Assembly: GCA_013398295.1 (NCBI GenBank)
Contig: VZSF01001148.1
Coordinates: 127,724-191,723 of the forward strand
Source of the DNA: Chionis minor
Lineage: Eukaryota > Chordata > Aves > Charadriiformes > Chionididae
Reading direction: 5' to 3'
DNA: 64,000 nucleotides
Part shown: piece by piece, positions 1 to 12,663 of the stretch
Numbering within the stretch: the first letter of the stretch is position 1
How the letters are laid out: each line of letters starts with the position of its first letter
Notes under the pieces: generated by a model
Told to the model about the DNA's origin: nothing
Seen by the model: only the letters and a program-made list of their open reading frames with translations
Database searches by the model: none
Translations under genes and position numbers: made by a program

Positions 1-231
1 CTATTTCTGGATCAAGTTCTCAGTTTCGTATGGTTTTCTGCCACTTTGAACTATACCTTAATGGAGCTACCTCTTCAAATGGCATTCAATCTATCAGACA
101 CAAAGAAAAAACTACAGAAGGTATCAGAAAAACCCCACATCTACTTACGAACCAAAGCACACGTGTTGTTGCCCTTCAGCCCAGACCCAGGAAGCGTTCC
201 CTCTGGAAACAAACTTATTTAAAGGACTTAC
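1..231. other. Unassigned sequence
   Basis: I see no recognisable gene, repeat or RNA here. A 70-codon open frame on + (30-242) has no splice or codon features that set it apart from chance. The right edge touches a minus-strand splice donor at 230-231. Confidence 0.5.
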
Positions 232-305
232 CTGCTCCATGACATAAAGGAGAAGATCACGATCTAGTATCTTGCGTAAGGAAACCACACCCAGAAGTGG
301 AGGAA
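232..305 (-). CDS. Candidate internal coding exon (unidentified gene)
   Basis: Read on the minus strand, this 74-nt segment is bounded by a pyrimidine-rich acceptor (ending TCTGTCAG, at 306-307) and a consensus donor (CAG|GTAAGTCC, at 230-231). Only one frame is open. It needs one base from the previous exon and then gives 24 codons that include SLRKILDRDLLLYVMEQ, ending on a codon boundary. I do not recognise the protein. It could follow the 24,463 exon directly (phases fit), or the 3,171 segment through a poor donor inside that segment. It could also belong to a different gene. A short pseudo-exon is a real alternative, so confidence is low. Confidence 0.22.
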
Positions 306-3013
306 CTGACAGACATACATCAGTATATACGAGAAACCTCCAATAAACTCACTTCCAAGATAGTCGTGCAATAGTTCCCTCTCAACAAAACCCCACAATC
401 AGACTACAGCTACAGTCATTTCCCTTGCGATATGCAGGCTTTCAGAATCTATTCCTCTTTCTTTCTGATCATCATGTTTTCCTTTTTCCATCAGGACACT
501 ACAGATCGCAAAGGCTAAAAAGAAGCATGTTTGAATCAAAGGAATTTTCAGTCTAAAGACAACTGGTACAAAATGACCTTCAGAACTGCAAGTTAAGAGG
601 AAGTTGGGCAAATTCAGTGTTTGACCATCTTCAGAAAATAAAGCCTTCCTGTGGGAAAGCTTCTCCATAGTAACTAAAACAGCAATCTGAACATTGACTC
701 CCTGTCAAAAATGCCCTCAATATAAAAACAGAGTACAAAAGCCTCTCAAAAGCAGAGATTTCAATGACCCAGAAAGAGGACAAGAGGAGGCTCCACTAAG
801 CACACATAACTTCACTGCCACTGATCTTTTTTACTAGTAAGGGAATGACAGACATATATATATATAAAAATATTAAAACCAGCTATTTAATATGTACCAA
901 ATAACATTATTACAGCAACTAGTAAATTGGTGGTAATGCTTCTCCAACAAGAGGCAGGATCAATACAGCTGACCCTCAGCATTCCAGTTAGGGATCAGAG
1001 CACTGTCCATCCCTTAAAACTCTGCTAAGATCTAAAAATTGATCTGAAATTTTTCATGCTGGGTCTTTTGCCTTAAGCCTTTAATTTTTTAAAGGATTTT
1101 AATTTCAGTCAGAACAACTGAGCTGCTTCATGAAGGAGGACAAAGAAAAATATCTCATTTGGCCGTTGTTAACAACACAGCTTTTTAGAAGAAAAAAGTT
1201 TCAGAGACTGATGCTTCCAAAAAAGGGTCTGGGGTAGTTCTGGGTAAGGAAAACACCTTCTGTGACCCTCAGGATTATTTCTGAAAATGGCTAACGCATC
1301 TTTGAAAAGATACAGATTGCTCACGTTCTTTAAAACGTAGCTCGAGTTTTGCAGCTGAGGTCTCAAAAGGGTCTGTTCAGGCAGAGCAACCCTTCCCTCC
1401 CGCCCCACGAGGAAGTGCCACTGAAGAAACAGACACTACCCACGGAGAGCCAAGAAGTCAAAGGAAGAAAGGAGAAACTATGGCTTCCTCCTGTAACCAT
1501 CAGGACAAGAGATCGTTAGAACGTACAGCTTTGCAAATACACTTAGCAAGGAATCTGTCTCATAAAGAAGACAGGAAAACAGGAGCGGCGGAGAGTTTCT
1601 AACACTGGATTCCAAAATTCTCGTTAATCAATAATTCAAAGATTTTAAGCATGGGAAGAGTGCCATACACTTTATCAGGGTGCAAGGCTTTAAGGGCATC
1701 TCTATCAAGAATAATAAAAGGCATAGTCACTACCATCACCACTGGCGCATCACACAGAAGACTAGACAGTAACAAGGACAGGAGGGAGAGAACAAGTTTA
1801 CTATTTCTCCAACTTTCCTTTGCCTCCCTTGCATGGGGAGTCGATAAGCACGAAGAAACATGTTGCTGTCATTTTCCCTATCATAAAAACCACAAAGGGC
1901 TATCACAGTAAACGACAGGGACAAATAGACTGTGGACAAGGACACTGCCATAAAGCTGACACTGTGAAAGTTGCATTGTTTCTTTTTGCTTAATATTTTG
2001 TATATCACAGCAAGTTTCCCCACATCATCACTGTATGTATTAACATACAGCTGAGACTCATACATTTCCATTATGATGGCTTACTAGAGCCACACAGGTA
2101 AACATTAAGATTGTCCTACACCATTAAAGAAAAATACTCAGAACTCTAAGTGGAAAACAAAAAAGAACTTTTGACACTGAAAAAGGATCAATTTAAGCTA
2201 TACTTAAACTACAAAGAATAATAATTAATCCTGATTCATGAAACTCACTGAAAAATAAATTAGATGCTCATAAATTAGGTATCTCCCTGAACAATCAGAT
2301 GTTTTCATCCAAAACGTTGGGGGATAACGTGAAGAGAAATTATTTTAGTTTATTATGAAATAAATTTAAAAAAATTAAAAAACCACACCCAAAACAACAA
2401 AAAAACCCCACAAACTACTGTATTTTCCCAAGCTCGTTAAATGCAAACTTGAAACAACTGTCCAACCTTCAAATAATATTACTACATAAATCTTTCCTAC
2501 AATTTTTTTCATTGCTTTCAAGTAATTTTTCAACTGATTTCATTTTAAATCTTACTAACTGAAAACATTAAAGGAGCCAAGAAAGCAATGCGATGCTGCA
2601 TAAAATCACGCAAAACCAATTAAACTGCATACAATTCTCAAGACATCAATTTTTTGAAAAATAGTCTTCCCCCCACCAAGTACCAACAAAATAAAATCTT
2701 GATGAATTTTCCTTAAACATTTCCTCAACTTTTCCTGCTCCATAGAATTGGAAATGATTACTCTTAACTTCAAAATAGTTCATTTTTGTGAGACCGGTTT
2801 CAGTCTCAGGATAGCAACTGTGCGGCAACGACTTTTTTTTGTTGTGGTTGTTTTCCATTTCTAAATATATGCTTTGATCCCCTTGGTCTTGCTGGTAGAG
2901 CAGTCGCCTCACACATACAATCCCTCTTTGAAGCCTGCCAGCAGTGCCAAGAAAGAAGCAGGCTGTGGCAGCAGGCTCAGTATTCTCCGGTTATGCAACA
3001 GATTAGATCATTA
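306..3013. other. AT-rich noncoding sequence
   Basis: No recognisable gene. The stretch contains an 89-codon minus open frame at 399-668 behind a weak acceptor, a short TA-dinucleotide run near 855-870, and an A-rich/CCCA low-complexity patch at 2366-2412. A minus-strand AATAAA (plus TTTATT at 2350-2355) lies about 820 nt after the stop codon of the 3,171-3,396 candidate exon. It is a possible but distant polyadenylation signal. Confidence 0.5.
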
Positions 3014-3110
3014 TCAACATAACTGGATGCCTCCAGCAGAGAACAGGAACGGGGAATGCGAAAGCAAGTAGTTCTTTACTTTTTGAATTAAGGACAGCTG
3101 CTTGGTCAGT
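3014..3110 (-). other. Possible alternative terminal exon
   Basis: A strong minus acceptor (TTTTTCCTCCTTTCAG) lies at 3111-3112. It is followed by an open frame of 31 codons and a stop when two bases are supplied by the preceding exon. The reading includes KQLSLIQKVKNYLL. The preceding 31-nt candidate exon (16,608) ends in the required phase, as it also does for the neighbouring 3,171-3,396 segment. The two could therefore be alternative ends. Thirty-one codons without a stop is not significant alone. Confidence 0.12.
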
Positions 3111-3170
3111 CTGAAAGGAGGAAAAAGTTACGAGGAAGTAAGAGCTGGTCACATCAGAGAAGACTGCTCC

Positions 3171-3396
3171 TCAGCGAAAAGCTCCATAATAAATACGACC
3201 GTCATATTTGTCATTCAGTTCTGTTCCCTCCTTGGCAGGAAAAGTTTTCCCGTTCATTTGTAATGGGAAAGAAATAGCTGGCTCAGATGGATGCAAATAA
3301 TTTAAGAAGCCCAGTTTAGCCACCACGGAAGAATCGATTTCATTCCCCATAGATGAATGGCCACGTGCCAACAGAAGACCCAGGGTTCTCTCATAC
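3171..3396 (-). CDS. Candidate terminal coding exon (unidentified gene)
   Basis: On the minus strand a good acceptor (GATTCTCTCTGCAG|G, intron side at 3397-3398) opens a frame of 74 codons plus one leading base, ending in TGA at 3171-3173. The reading begins YERTLGLLLARGHSSMG and ends with KYDGRIYYGAFR. Its composition is mixed and protein-like, with no low complexity. I do not recognise a family. No consensus donor is visible before the stop; the only GTs near the end are in poor context. I therefore read it as a last exon. Its leading phase fits the 31-nt candidate exon at 16,608-16,638. Open frames of this length occur by chance in a 64-kb window, so splice context and phase are the main support. 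Confidence 0.33.
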
Positions 3397-5832
3397 CTGC
3401 AGAGAGAATCTGTGCATCTTACCTACCATACGTTCATTTGCCCGTCATCTGTGCACGTGGGTATCCACACATTTGTCACATTTCTCTCTCCTCTAGTTGC
3501 TTCAACAACTTGTACATCATCAGTTATGTAAACTGGCTTTTAAAGATGCTTCCGTTTTTCAGTTCAAGGATAAAGTACCTACTAATCAGTCATGAAGTGA
3601 AAATAGGGACTTTGAGTCTTCATAGACAGCAGAAAAACAAATACTTAAATTTCTTACACAGTTTGTATAGCTCCATCACTGCACAACTGCCACATCCATT
3701 TGTGTTTTCCTTACAGATAACTGAGAAAGAAATGTTATATGGCATGAAACAAATCCCTTGAGTCAAATTCTGACAATGAACGTATAGTGAGAAGGAGAGA
3801 TTATACAGTATCGAACAGCTTAAACTATTTATTGTTTGTATGCAAAACTTCAGTCATGGAGGCTAACAAATGTAATGCAAATATAAACAAACGGAGGTTT
3901 TAAGAAGCTTAACTAAAAGCTTTTATACTTTCTACAGAAGACATTAAGAGTATTTAGATATTGGACATAGGAACAAAATAAGTACAGAACAGTTTAATAT
4001 AGGAAAAGCTCTACAATTACTCTTAATAAGAGAAACTATTCTTACAGTGCTTTAATGTGTTAATTCTAGACGATAATAAATTTGTAAACTTAGAAAGCGC
4101 TACTGAAGCTGGGCTCTGCTTTTCAAGTTTCCACAAAATTAGCACTGAAGAATGTTTTGCGTCTGATTATATTACAAGATAAATGTAACATTTAAAATGT
4201 TATATCCAATAAAGTAAGGATTATTAAGTATGGCAAAAGTTACATGACCAGTGTCATTTGTTTACAAATGCATAGCATCATTAGATGGCGCGTGGCCTAA
4301 GGAAAACCTAGAAATCAAAAGCTCTGCATTTTGGGCTTTATTTGCAGGAGGTATTTTCCAGACATGAGGGTTTCTTTTTTTTGTTTTAAAAACACACTTC
4401 ATACATCTGGAAACTATTAAGGCAAAGGAATTATGAGCTTAATAATGAGCTCTTAGGACTCACTTGTTACCATCCTTACTTGACATTTACACTGAAGAAT
4501 CAGAAATGCGCATTCTACCGTCTCTCTTGTGCAATCATACAATACTCTGTTGTACAATGTGACTCTTTAGAAGCACAGATCTGGATAAAATCAGGTGTTT
4601 AGCTGGACTACCTTCACCTCTACCTTCATTCAACAGTCAATAATAATTAAAAACTACTCATGAAAAAAAAAACCCAACCCAAAACAACTAGCATTTCCCC
4701 CAAATCACGCCAGAAGAAAAATCACTGATGAGTCAAGATAGTCTCTAAGTGGGACAAAGCATGACTCATAACTCATTGCTTCAGGTTTAATTCTTGAGAG
4801 AGAAAAAGCTCTGTCAATAACGTAAGCTAGAGACTCAAACTCTCACTTTCATTACAACAAAAATATAACGTTAACTATGTCTTTTCAGTTCTGAATATTT
4901 CTGCTACATATGTTCATAAAAAGGGTTTAAAGTCACGGCCAGTAACCTTCAGCAACCCCTGCGGGCGGTGATGAGGACAGTGAGCATGTCGGACCACATT
5001 CCCAAGCTGTCTTCTACACCACTGCACGGCACAAGCTCTGATGTCCACCGAGGGGGCAAAGGAAATGGGACCTTTCTGACAGAAACCACAATGAAAGACT
5101 CATTAAGGCGCAACTCAGTCACCGCCAGCATCTTAGACAACACAAATTTATAAAAGCAGCTCAGATTTACTAAAGCTGCTGAATCTGTTGCTTTTTTTGA
5201 AATGTAATTTTTAGGTAAATCAGTCTACGACACTAAAAAAAACCCAAAACAATCTCAGTCCAATGAGATGATGGTAGAGGAAACAATGGGTGGCAAGAAA
5301 GATCACCGCTGCTCCTTTCAGACAAGAGCTCAGATACCATGTCAAAAATAACCTCTGTGCCCTAGCTTTTATAGCAAATTAGGTTTCCAAATGCACTCCC
5401 CTTCCTCCCATTTCTTTCTTTCCTATGCACACCCAAAAAACCAGAGGTTCTATGAAGCAATTCCCATTTAAGCCCAAAGGACATTTATCACAAGATTATT
5501 TTTAATATTTAAAGTATAGTAGAAAAAAATACAGAAGTCTAAACCTATAAAGACACAAACGGCAAAGCTCCAGAGTCCTTTTTCATTAAGGAGCTAATAA
5601 AATAGTAAAAGGATCTAAGGAAAAAAAAACTCCTCCTTCAAAATCCAGTATGACCTTGCTGTTCAGTCTCACCCTTCAAGCTGACCACTAAAAGAAATGT
5701 AAAGTAATGCTCATTTTCCCACATCTCCCATCACAGGCCAAATGACAGCTCTGACACTGAAAATGGATTAGCAAAATATTTTATTTCTCTTTAACCTCGG
5801 TTACAAAAACCTGGGAAATTAAAAAAAAAACC
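3397..5832. other. AT-rich noncoding sequence
   Basis: Nothing recognisable apart from low-complexity A/C patches (4664-4688 and 5234-5250). A GC-richer island at 4930-5150 is open on both strands for about 60 codons (minus 4949-5143, plus 4968-5153). Neither reading resembles a known family and neither has a clear splice frame. Confidence 0.5.
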
Positions 5833-6125
5833 TAAATACCCATGCTGTTGTACACTTCACAATTTAATCATACATCATACTCCTACTGCAGAAAACATGC
5901 AACAAGATTAAACTTCTAAACGGTAGCTAGATTTAAAATGTACGCCGCTTCACCTACATTCTCAGTTAACAGGCCTTTAAATACCCATGCTGCTGTTGTA
6001 CACTTCACAATTTAATCATACATCATACTCCTACTGCAGAAAACATGCAACAAGATTAAACTTCTAAACGGTAGCTAGATTTAAAATGTACGCCGCTTCA
6101 CCTACATTCTCAGTTAACAGGCCTT
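5833..6125. repeat. Tandem duplication, two copies of ~145 bp
   Basis: Copy 1 spans 5833-5977 and copy 2 spans 5978-6125. By eye the copies are identical except for a 3-base CTG insertion in copy 2 (copy 1 CATGCTGTTG, copy 2 CATGCTGCTGTTG). The unit begins TAAATACCCATGCTG and ends CAGTTAACAGGCCTT. The near-identity implies a recent duplication, a polymorphic two-copy repeat, or an assembly duplicate. The unit is not a simple repeat and shows no open frame of note. Confidence 0.97.
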
Positions 6126-9100
6126 TAAAGAAAGATCAAAGACGCTCCAGTAGGTGCAATGTGAAGACCGAAGAAGCGAGCATGACCTTGGGTTCTCCGT
6201 TCGTATTTGGTGGCACTTCTTCAATATTTTAAAATCGTGAAAACAATAAGCAGTAACATGGGACACTCCTGAATACATGTGCTTTGGCAAAGGGTGATGG
6301 AAATTACTTGAATGAGTGTCTTTTATGTGCTCATTTGCATTCCCCTCAGGAGTAACATATTACCAATGTCACTCCTATGAACAAGTAGCATATCAATAAC
6401 GATCATTTATTAACAAATACTTCACTCGTTCCATGAAGTTAATCTTTATATGCACCTGTGAGGGAGGAAATTATTAGACAGTGTTTCCCATGGCAAAGCT
6501 GAAGTCACATTACAGACTGTCCTAGTCCATGCAGTGATTCAGGTGTCAAAGCCTAAAGTAACAAACCATAATCCTAATCCTGTCTCCTAATCCTACTTTC
6601 TTATTACTGTATTTTGCCCATCTGATAAGGAGGAAAGCATCAGGATGGATGATGTTCTCTTGTCACAACTAAAATATAAAATTATCATTTATTAAAAGCT
6701 GTTAGAAGCTTGAAGATAATACTGCCATTAGAAGGGGAAACAGAAAACCCCGTGATTTCTCAACTGGTCTCCCCTTCATCTTCCAACATGCATGGGTGGT
6801 AACTATTACATATGTACTGTTCCCTCAGATTAACACAGGCCTTTATTTGGAATAAACACCTTTTATATGGAACTTGAGAATGCTTCCTCTGTCTAAATTT
6901 ATTGACTTCACCTGGCTCCTAGTTCTTAGATACTCCCCTATGTCTGAATGTGAACCGAATGCTGAAGAGGAGATCTTACTACTGTTGCCAAGAAAAGCAA
7001 GATAAATACTGAGTTTTAAAGAAAAAAAAACAAAAAACCCAAAAAAACCCCACATACCACAAAAGGGAAGATAGATGCTTTGCTGCACAACTCGAATTTA
7101 CTGCTCATTTCCCCACTCTGCTTCTAATAAAATTAATACAGCACTGAGTATATGAAATACTTGGCCCTTCTCTACTACAATAAGAGTGCAGTGGTTGTCT
7201 TCAGAAAGGGAAACCTCTTGTGGTACTCACAATTTGCAGGTGGTTTACACAGGTAGGATTGTATCCATATGTTAAAATGCTTATTTCCAGCACATCTGAA
7301 TTGGCACAGTAAATGTTGCAAAGCTGAAGAGGACACTGATTTAGAGAGCTCCCTTTGAAACTACTAGAAACTTTCATGGCTAAATCCCTTAACAAGCTTT
7401 CCCATCTCAACCCATGAGTTAAAAAAATTAGGCTGTAAATCTTGCAAGACTTCAAAGGCTCTGGATTCTCACTTACCGAGAAAAAAAACATCTACCTTTA
7501 TTGTGCAGCAAAGTATTTCAGCTACCACCCGGCATCCAGGAGGCAAGAACTCGAGAAATAGTGAAGTTCTAATGAATTCTTAAAAACTGGTTAGGAGCTC
7601 TGCACAGAGATTTGAGTGAGTTCAGGGTTTTGCGTAGACTTCGTCCATCTCAACTCTAAACCGCTTCCTCGTGCTGAACGTACTGATGGCAAAATCCTCA
7701 GAGCACACAGCAGCAGCAGCCCACTGCGGGAACGCCATTAAAAATTTTCCAAAACCAACTTCTGTGCCTGAATTGTTCTTTCCTCAAGTTCCTTAAGATT
7801 AAAGGAAATAAATGGGACAAATTCTGATGAGCACATACAATACAACTCTTCGGTATTACTGTACCCAAGAACACCCATTTAATTTCTCAGCTGACCGAAG
7901 ACCATTCATCTGAGCTTCTACTAGTTTATTTTTTTCTTCCCAAGGGTAACACTCATTTCCGCTGTCCCTCTCTAGAACAATTCAAGACACGTGCACCGCT
8001 GCAAGTGCTACGAGCCTGTGTACCACAGCACAGACGCACAAAACACTGCTCATTTCCACCTTAAAGCTGAGTAGACAGATCAATCTGTCTTTGCAAAGTC
8101 TGAAGGCATCTAGCATAGCACACTCTTCCATAAGAGTTGGGGCAGTACAAATGTTACTAAAAGCAAAAGAATAGGGGCTGAAATATCAGTAAGAACAGAG
8201 AGGCTTCATTATGAAAACCACACCAGCAAACGTCAGTCCAAAACATACTTGCAACAATAAATTTCATTTCATTGTCTTCAATATATGCAAAAAAGCAACA
8301 AATAACATATTCATCAATAAAAACAAGCCTGGACGCAAAATTAAACAGAAAATACAGGATGAACCTTTCATGAAGTACTCCACATTACAATTTCTCAGCC
8401 CTCAGCTTGTTTTGTGGAGAGTTCCACTGAGTGGAACAGGAATCTTCTCGTATACTTTGTGCAGGGGTATTTACAGGATGTTGGTGACCCATTATTTTAC
8501 TTGTGTTCAGGAATCATTCCAAAGTCAAACACGAGACAGCAGTGTTTAATACAGCAACACAAAGTTTCAAATGAATCAAATGCATAATCAATTTTAAGCA
8601 ATGAAATTTTGCACTTATCTGAATTTCAAAGGTCACTCAAGTTCAGCTGAGGCCCTTCAGCTGATCATCTAGATTTCCTATTACCTCTCTAGTAGTCTAG
8701 TAGTCAGTGACAGACACATAACCTCAAAATAACTATCACAGAGCTCAAGAACTGTTTCTTACAGAAGTATTTTCAGAACTAAAATAAAATCATGTATATT
8801 GTTGATGATAATACAAATAAGCAAAATAACACAGGAAGTCCATGCCTTTCTGTTCTAAATATAACGTTTTCTCATAAAGTGATATGTTTGCTCACATGTG
8901 AGAAAAGGGAATGAAAGTGGAGGTCCCTTCCAATTCCACTGAGTACCACCTGATGGTACCCAACCCAGTGTGCACAACCAAACGGCATCCAACAAATCTT
9001 ACATATTAAAAAAGATGTTCTTGAATCTCACGTTCATTCCCCGGTCACAGCCGTCAAAATCATTATTAGCTTCTAAACTAAGAATTATGTGATGCTTATG

Positions 9101-12100
9101 AGTACATACAACTTTTTTAACGCTGGTACAAAGATTGCATGTCACGATCTTTTAAGTTCTTGCTTCATAAAACTACTTTTTGAACTTTTCCATAATACTT
9201 CTTACTATGTAGATATACATGTTCTCTTCTGTCAATGTCAACAGAGCAGTATTTGATTATGACTTTCTCCAGAAGCAAGCCAACCACAAAAAACTATATA
9301 TGTAATATTTAGAAAATGCAGTGTGTCAGTGATGCTTTATTTTATCTTTTCTTAATTTATGAATAATTCCTGAAATTTGAGCAATCCGCTGCAAGAAAAG
9401 AAAGAACCTCCAACAACATGAATTTCACCTACACAAAATCCTCCTCAAGGGTCTCCAGAGAGCTGGACAACCTAGCACTTCGTGAAGAGGCTCCAAACCG
9501 CTGAAGCACACGCAAGTTAGATGGGAAGAGTTAAATAAAGCTGCTAAAATTCAGCAGCATTGCAAGCTATTCCAGACTATGGTTACTATAACCTACACTG
9601 GGTGTCCTCTGCATAAGCACCAGTGTGACTTTGTGGACTGCTGAGACTCAGTCTGTTGCAACTGGCATAAGTTGCCACAGGCGAGTAATCACAAGAAACT
9701 GACCTTGGCAAAAGCACATTTTACACTTCACTGCTGTTCAACTGTGTTATACTAAAGAGAGAGCAAGTGAGCGGAAGGGGGAGGAGGGCGAGAGAACAAA
9801 GGGGGACAGACAGAAAGCATAAAAGCGATCGCAGCCAATCTCAGCTTTACCTGTGCCTAAGATTTTACGAGAAGTGCATCGCCTCCAGCGCACATCACAA
9901 CCTACATGTGGTTACATCAACTCTGGGTGGTATCGTTTTTAAACCAGTGCGGTTTCGGGGGAGGAAGGGGAAAAAGAAGGGAGAATAAGTACTAAATGAG
10001 GAATTAATACCTCAAAAAAATCTCCCAACAAGGCAGGGAGAGGGGGGAAGCATAGACGACAATTACAACTTCACATTTACCTACCACCAGATTACTCAAT
10101 AAATGGAGATTTTTAAATTGTTCCTTCCTCCTGCTTGGCTAGACCTCTGCAGAGTACGTTTTGGAATTGGCTACAACAGAAAAAAAAAAAAGACTAAACG
10201 TATTTGTTGAGGTGTGCAGCAAGATCTCTTAGTCCTCATTTTTTGAATTTTGGCTCAGCCTTAACTTCAGAGGCTTTCTCAACAGCCCAGCAGCAATTTG
10301 CATAAAGTAGTACGGTAGAATTCCCACCACTGCACACAGAGTTGTGTTTGTCCTTTCTTAAATGTCTTTGGTCTCCTTTGGTTTGGACCAGTTATCTCCT
10401 GTCAAATTACTTTCTTACTTTCTGCATTAGATTTTTTTTTTTTCGTATATTGATTACCATATCTCCAAAGAAACAGGACCTGGCAGAGCAAGATGGCACA
10501 GGGTCCCATCATTAGCGCTAACCCACATCCTGCGCAGATTTCACAGCAAGTTTAACACAAGGATCTAACCTTGTGGGTATTCTGGGTTTCCAGGACATTC
10601 GGCGGTTGAAGCAAAACATGCACAAGCTTTGTATGAGGTCCAGAACACCCAATCACTCTCCACTTGGGAAGCGCACAAAGTACACCAGTCTAGACAAAAT
10701 AAAGTAAGAATACATGCATTTTGTATCTCAGTTTCCTCACCACTCTTAGGTCAGTGACATAAGGACCAGAGCCCTCTAAAAAAAAAAAACAACCCTACTA
10801 CATGCAGCTTCTCTTCCAGATCCTGAAGGCTGCTTCTCTCCTGCATACAGTTTCTCCATTCCTCATCCAGTTCCGTAATTAACCCAAAAACTGCTGAAAG
10901 AGCCAGCCTTTGTTCCTCTCAAACATCCAAACCTTCTACATCTCCATCTTCACACAACCTCCATTCCTCTCTTCCAACTCCTCTTCCCCCATTTCAGTCC
11001 TCCAAATATCATTACTACCAGTAGGCTGAAGAAAAGTGGCTTTTTTGGACACAGCCATGACTGAGAGTCACCATGGTTTAACGACCTCCACTGTCACCGG
11101 CCAGGGAGATCCAAGGCTCAGCCCTGACAGCAGATGGCTGATTCACACACACTGATGTTCAACGATTCAACAATGATACGATCACGCTCAGCCTATGAAT
11201 TATAAAAACAGCAATTCTATGAAGCGTAACTTAAAATTTCAAGGGACTCAAGGACTTCTGAGTCCGAACTTCAGATCTGGGTCAAAAAGGTGTCAGCTGC
11301 GGATCTGCACAATTTTAATCATCTCACCAGACCGTAGCTCTCTTCTCTCACAAATAAATGTTGTTTGGAAGGCCCACGAGCACGCTTCATGACAGCAAGG
11401 CAGGACTCTGTCTATGACAGAGGGAGCCACCAAAAATCTCACTCCTGTGCAGTACGTAAGAAACTGTTGTAGGGTCTAGGGAAAGAGTTGTATTTTGCTG
11501 ACTGTGCACTTGGGCCCAAAATCTAATTATTACTTTTTTATCGCCCAAGTCCTGTAATAATTAGCTACAGTAGAAGGAAAAAAAGGAATTGGAAAGAGTG
11601 TACTAGTTCTGCAGTAACTAATGCAGGCCTTCAGGTGTGGCTATGATACGGTCATCATTTGCACAATGGAGCACAGCAAAAGAAAGAAAAGGGTAACAAG
11701 AAAACAAGTACCTGAAAGGTACTCACATCCTCAGGAAGAGTGAATGTTTATTTTTACTAGCTTAAAAGTAAGCATATCTTTATATTACACAAGAGAATCC
11801 TCAGATGCGAAAGCAAGAATTGGACATCTATTACTTCTTCAGTGCATATCCTGAACAACAGGTTATTGAATTAGTCTCTCTCTGCGGCACTTCGTGTCTC
11901 TCACACTGCACCATATTTGAAAAGTATGTATCACTCAGTGCTGAATGAGCCATTTGACTTTACAGTTCAGCAGCTAGTATGTAATTTTCAAGTCATTTCT
12001 CTCATTAGGATGAACAGAAACATTAACTGGGTCTTCCACGTCCAGGCAAGTAATTACAAACATGCTGGGTAACCTGGGCATCCCACTTCTCTCCCTCTTC

Positions 12101-12644
12101 CTTCCCCACCTCTCTGACCTGAGAGAATTCCTTGAAATCAATACATTTGCACAAAAAATACCAGGGCTAACAAATCAAAATCTTCCACTATCTAAAACTT
12201 CGTAGTAAGGTTTAGCTATAGCTACGTATATGGATATATAGCTACACACACATTAACACATACATATATATAAAAGCTATAAAAATATGTATCAGAAAGA
12301 TCATGATACTGTGGTGTAGTATGGCTGAAATGTTACTGGCATATGATTAATTTGACCAAAGTATTCCTCTACTGGCAAAAGATTAGTTTGAATTACATTT
12401 ACCTTTCTGGAACCGTTTCAGAAAGAAGTCTTGTCTAGTTTGGACTCATCCAATACAACATAATGACACCCTTGAAGTCCAGTGAGTCAGGAGATTCTTT
12501 CTCTTCCTTCTAGTTGTGAATATTGAGTGTGATCTACAAGAAAAAGAAAGTGAGGGGAAAAAAAAGTTTGGCAGGCAGTCCTTCATGTTCTCCGTGGGTC
12601 AGTATTTTCAAAACCCTTCTAGAATATGGCACTGACTCCAGCAG
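6126..12644. other. AT-rich noncoding sequence
   Basis: No gene recognised. Notable patches are an A-rich/CCCA run (7021-7052), a purine-rich stretch with several G runs (about 9753-9815), another G/A-rich stretch (9955-10060), a long pyrimidine-rich tract (about 10830-10997) ending in a strong + acceptor-like ATTTCAG, and a TA-rich tract (about 12225-12290). A minus open frame at 7201-7491 (96 codons) crosses a donor-like GTGAGT but has no convincing acceptor. I treat it as noncoding. Confidence 0.5.
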
Positions 12645-12663
12645 ATCAATCAATCAATCAATC
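12645..12663. repeat. (ATCA)n microsatellite
   Basis: About four to five ATCA units in a row, with no other context of note. Confidence 0.85.

Noticed and set aside
2884..2945. tRNA-like text on + (TGGTAGAGCAGTCGCC resembles a D-arm/A box)
   Set aside because: No B box (GGTTCGANNCC) at the right distance and no acceptor-stem pairing.
4949..5153. Open frames on both strands in a GC-richer patch
   Set aside because: Open on both strands and without splice support, so best explained by base composition.
8911..8945. GGAGGTCCCTTCCAATTCC resembles a CR1 3' end
   Set aside because: Only about 20 bases match, and the rest of the CR1 tail is missing on both sides.
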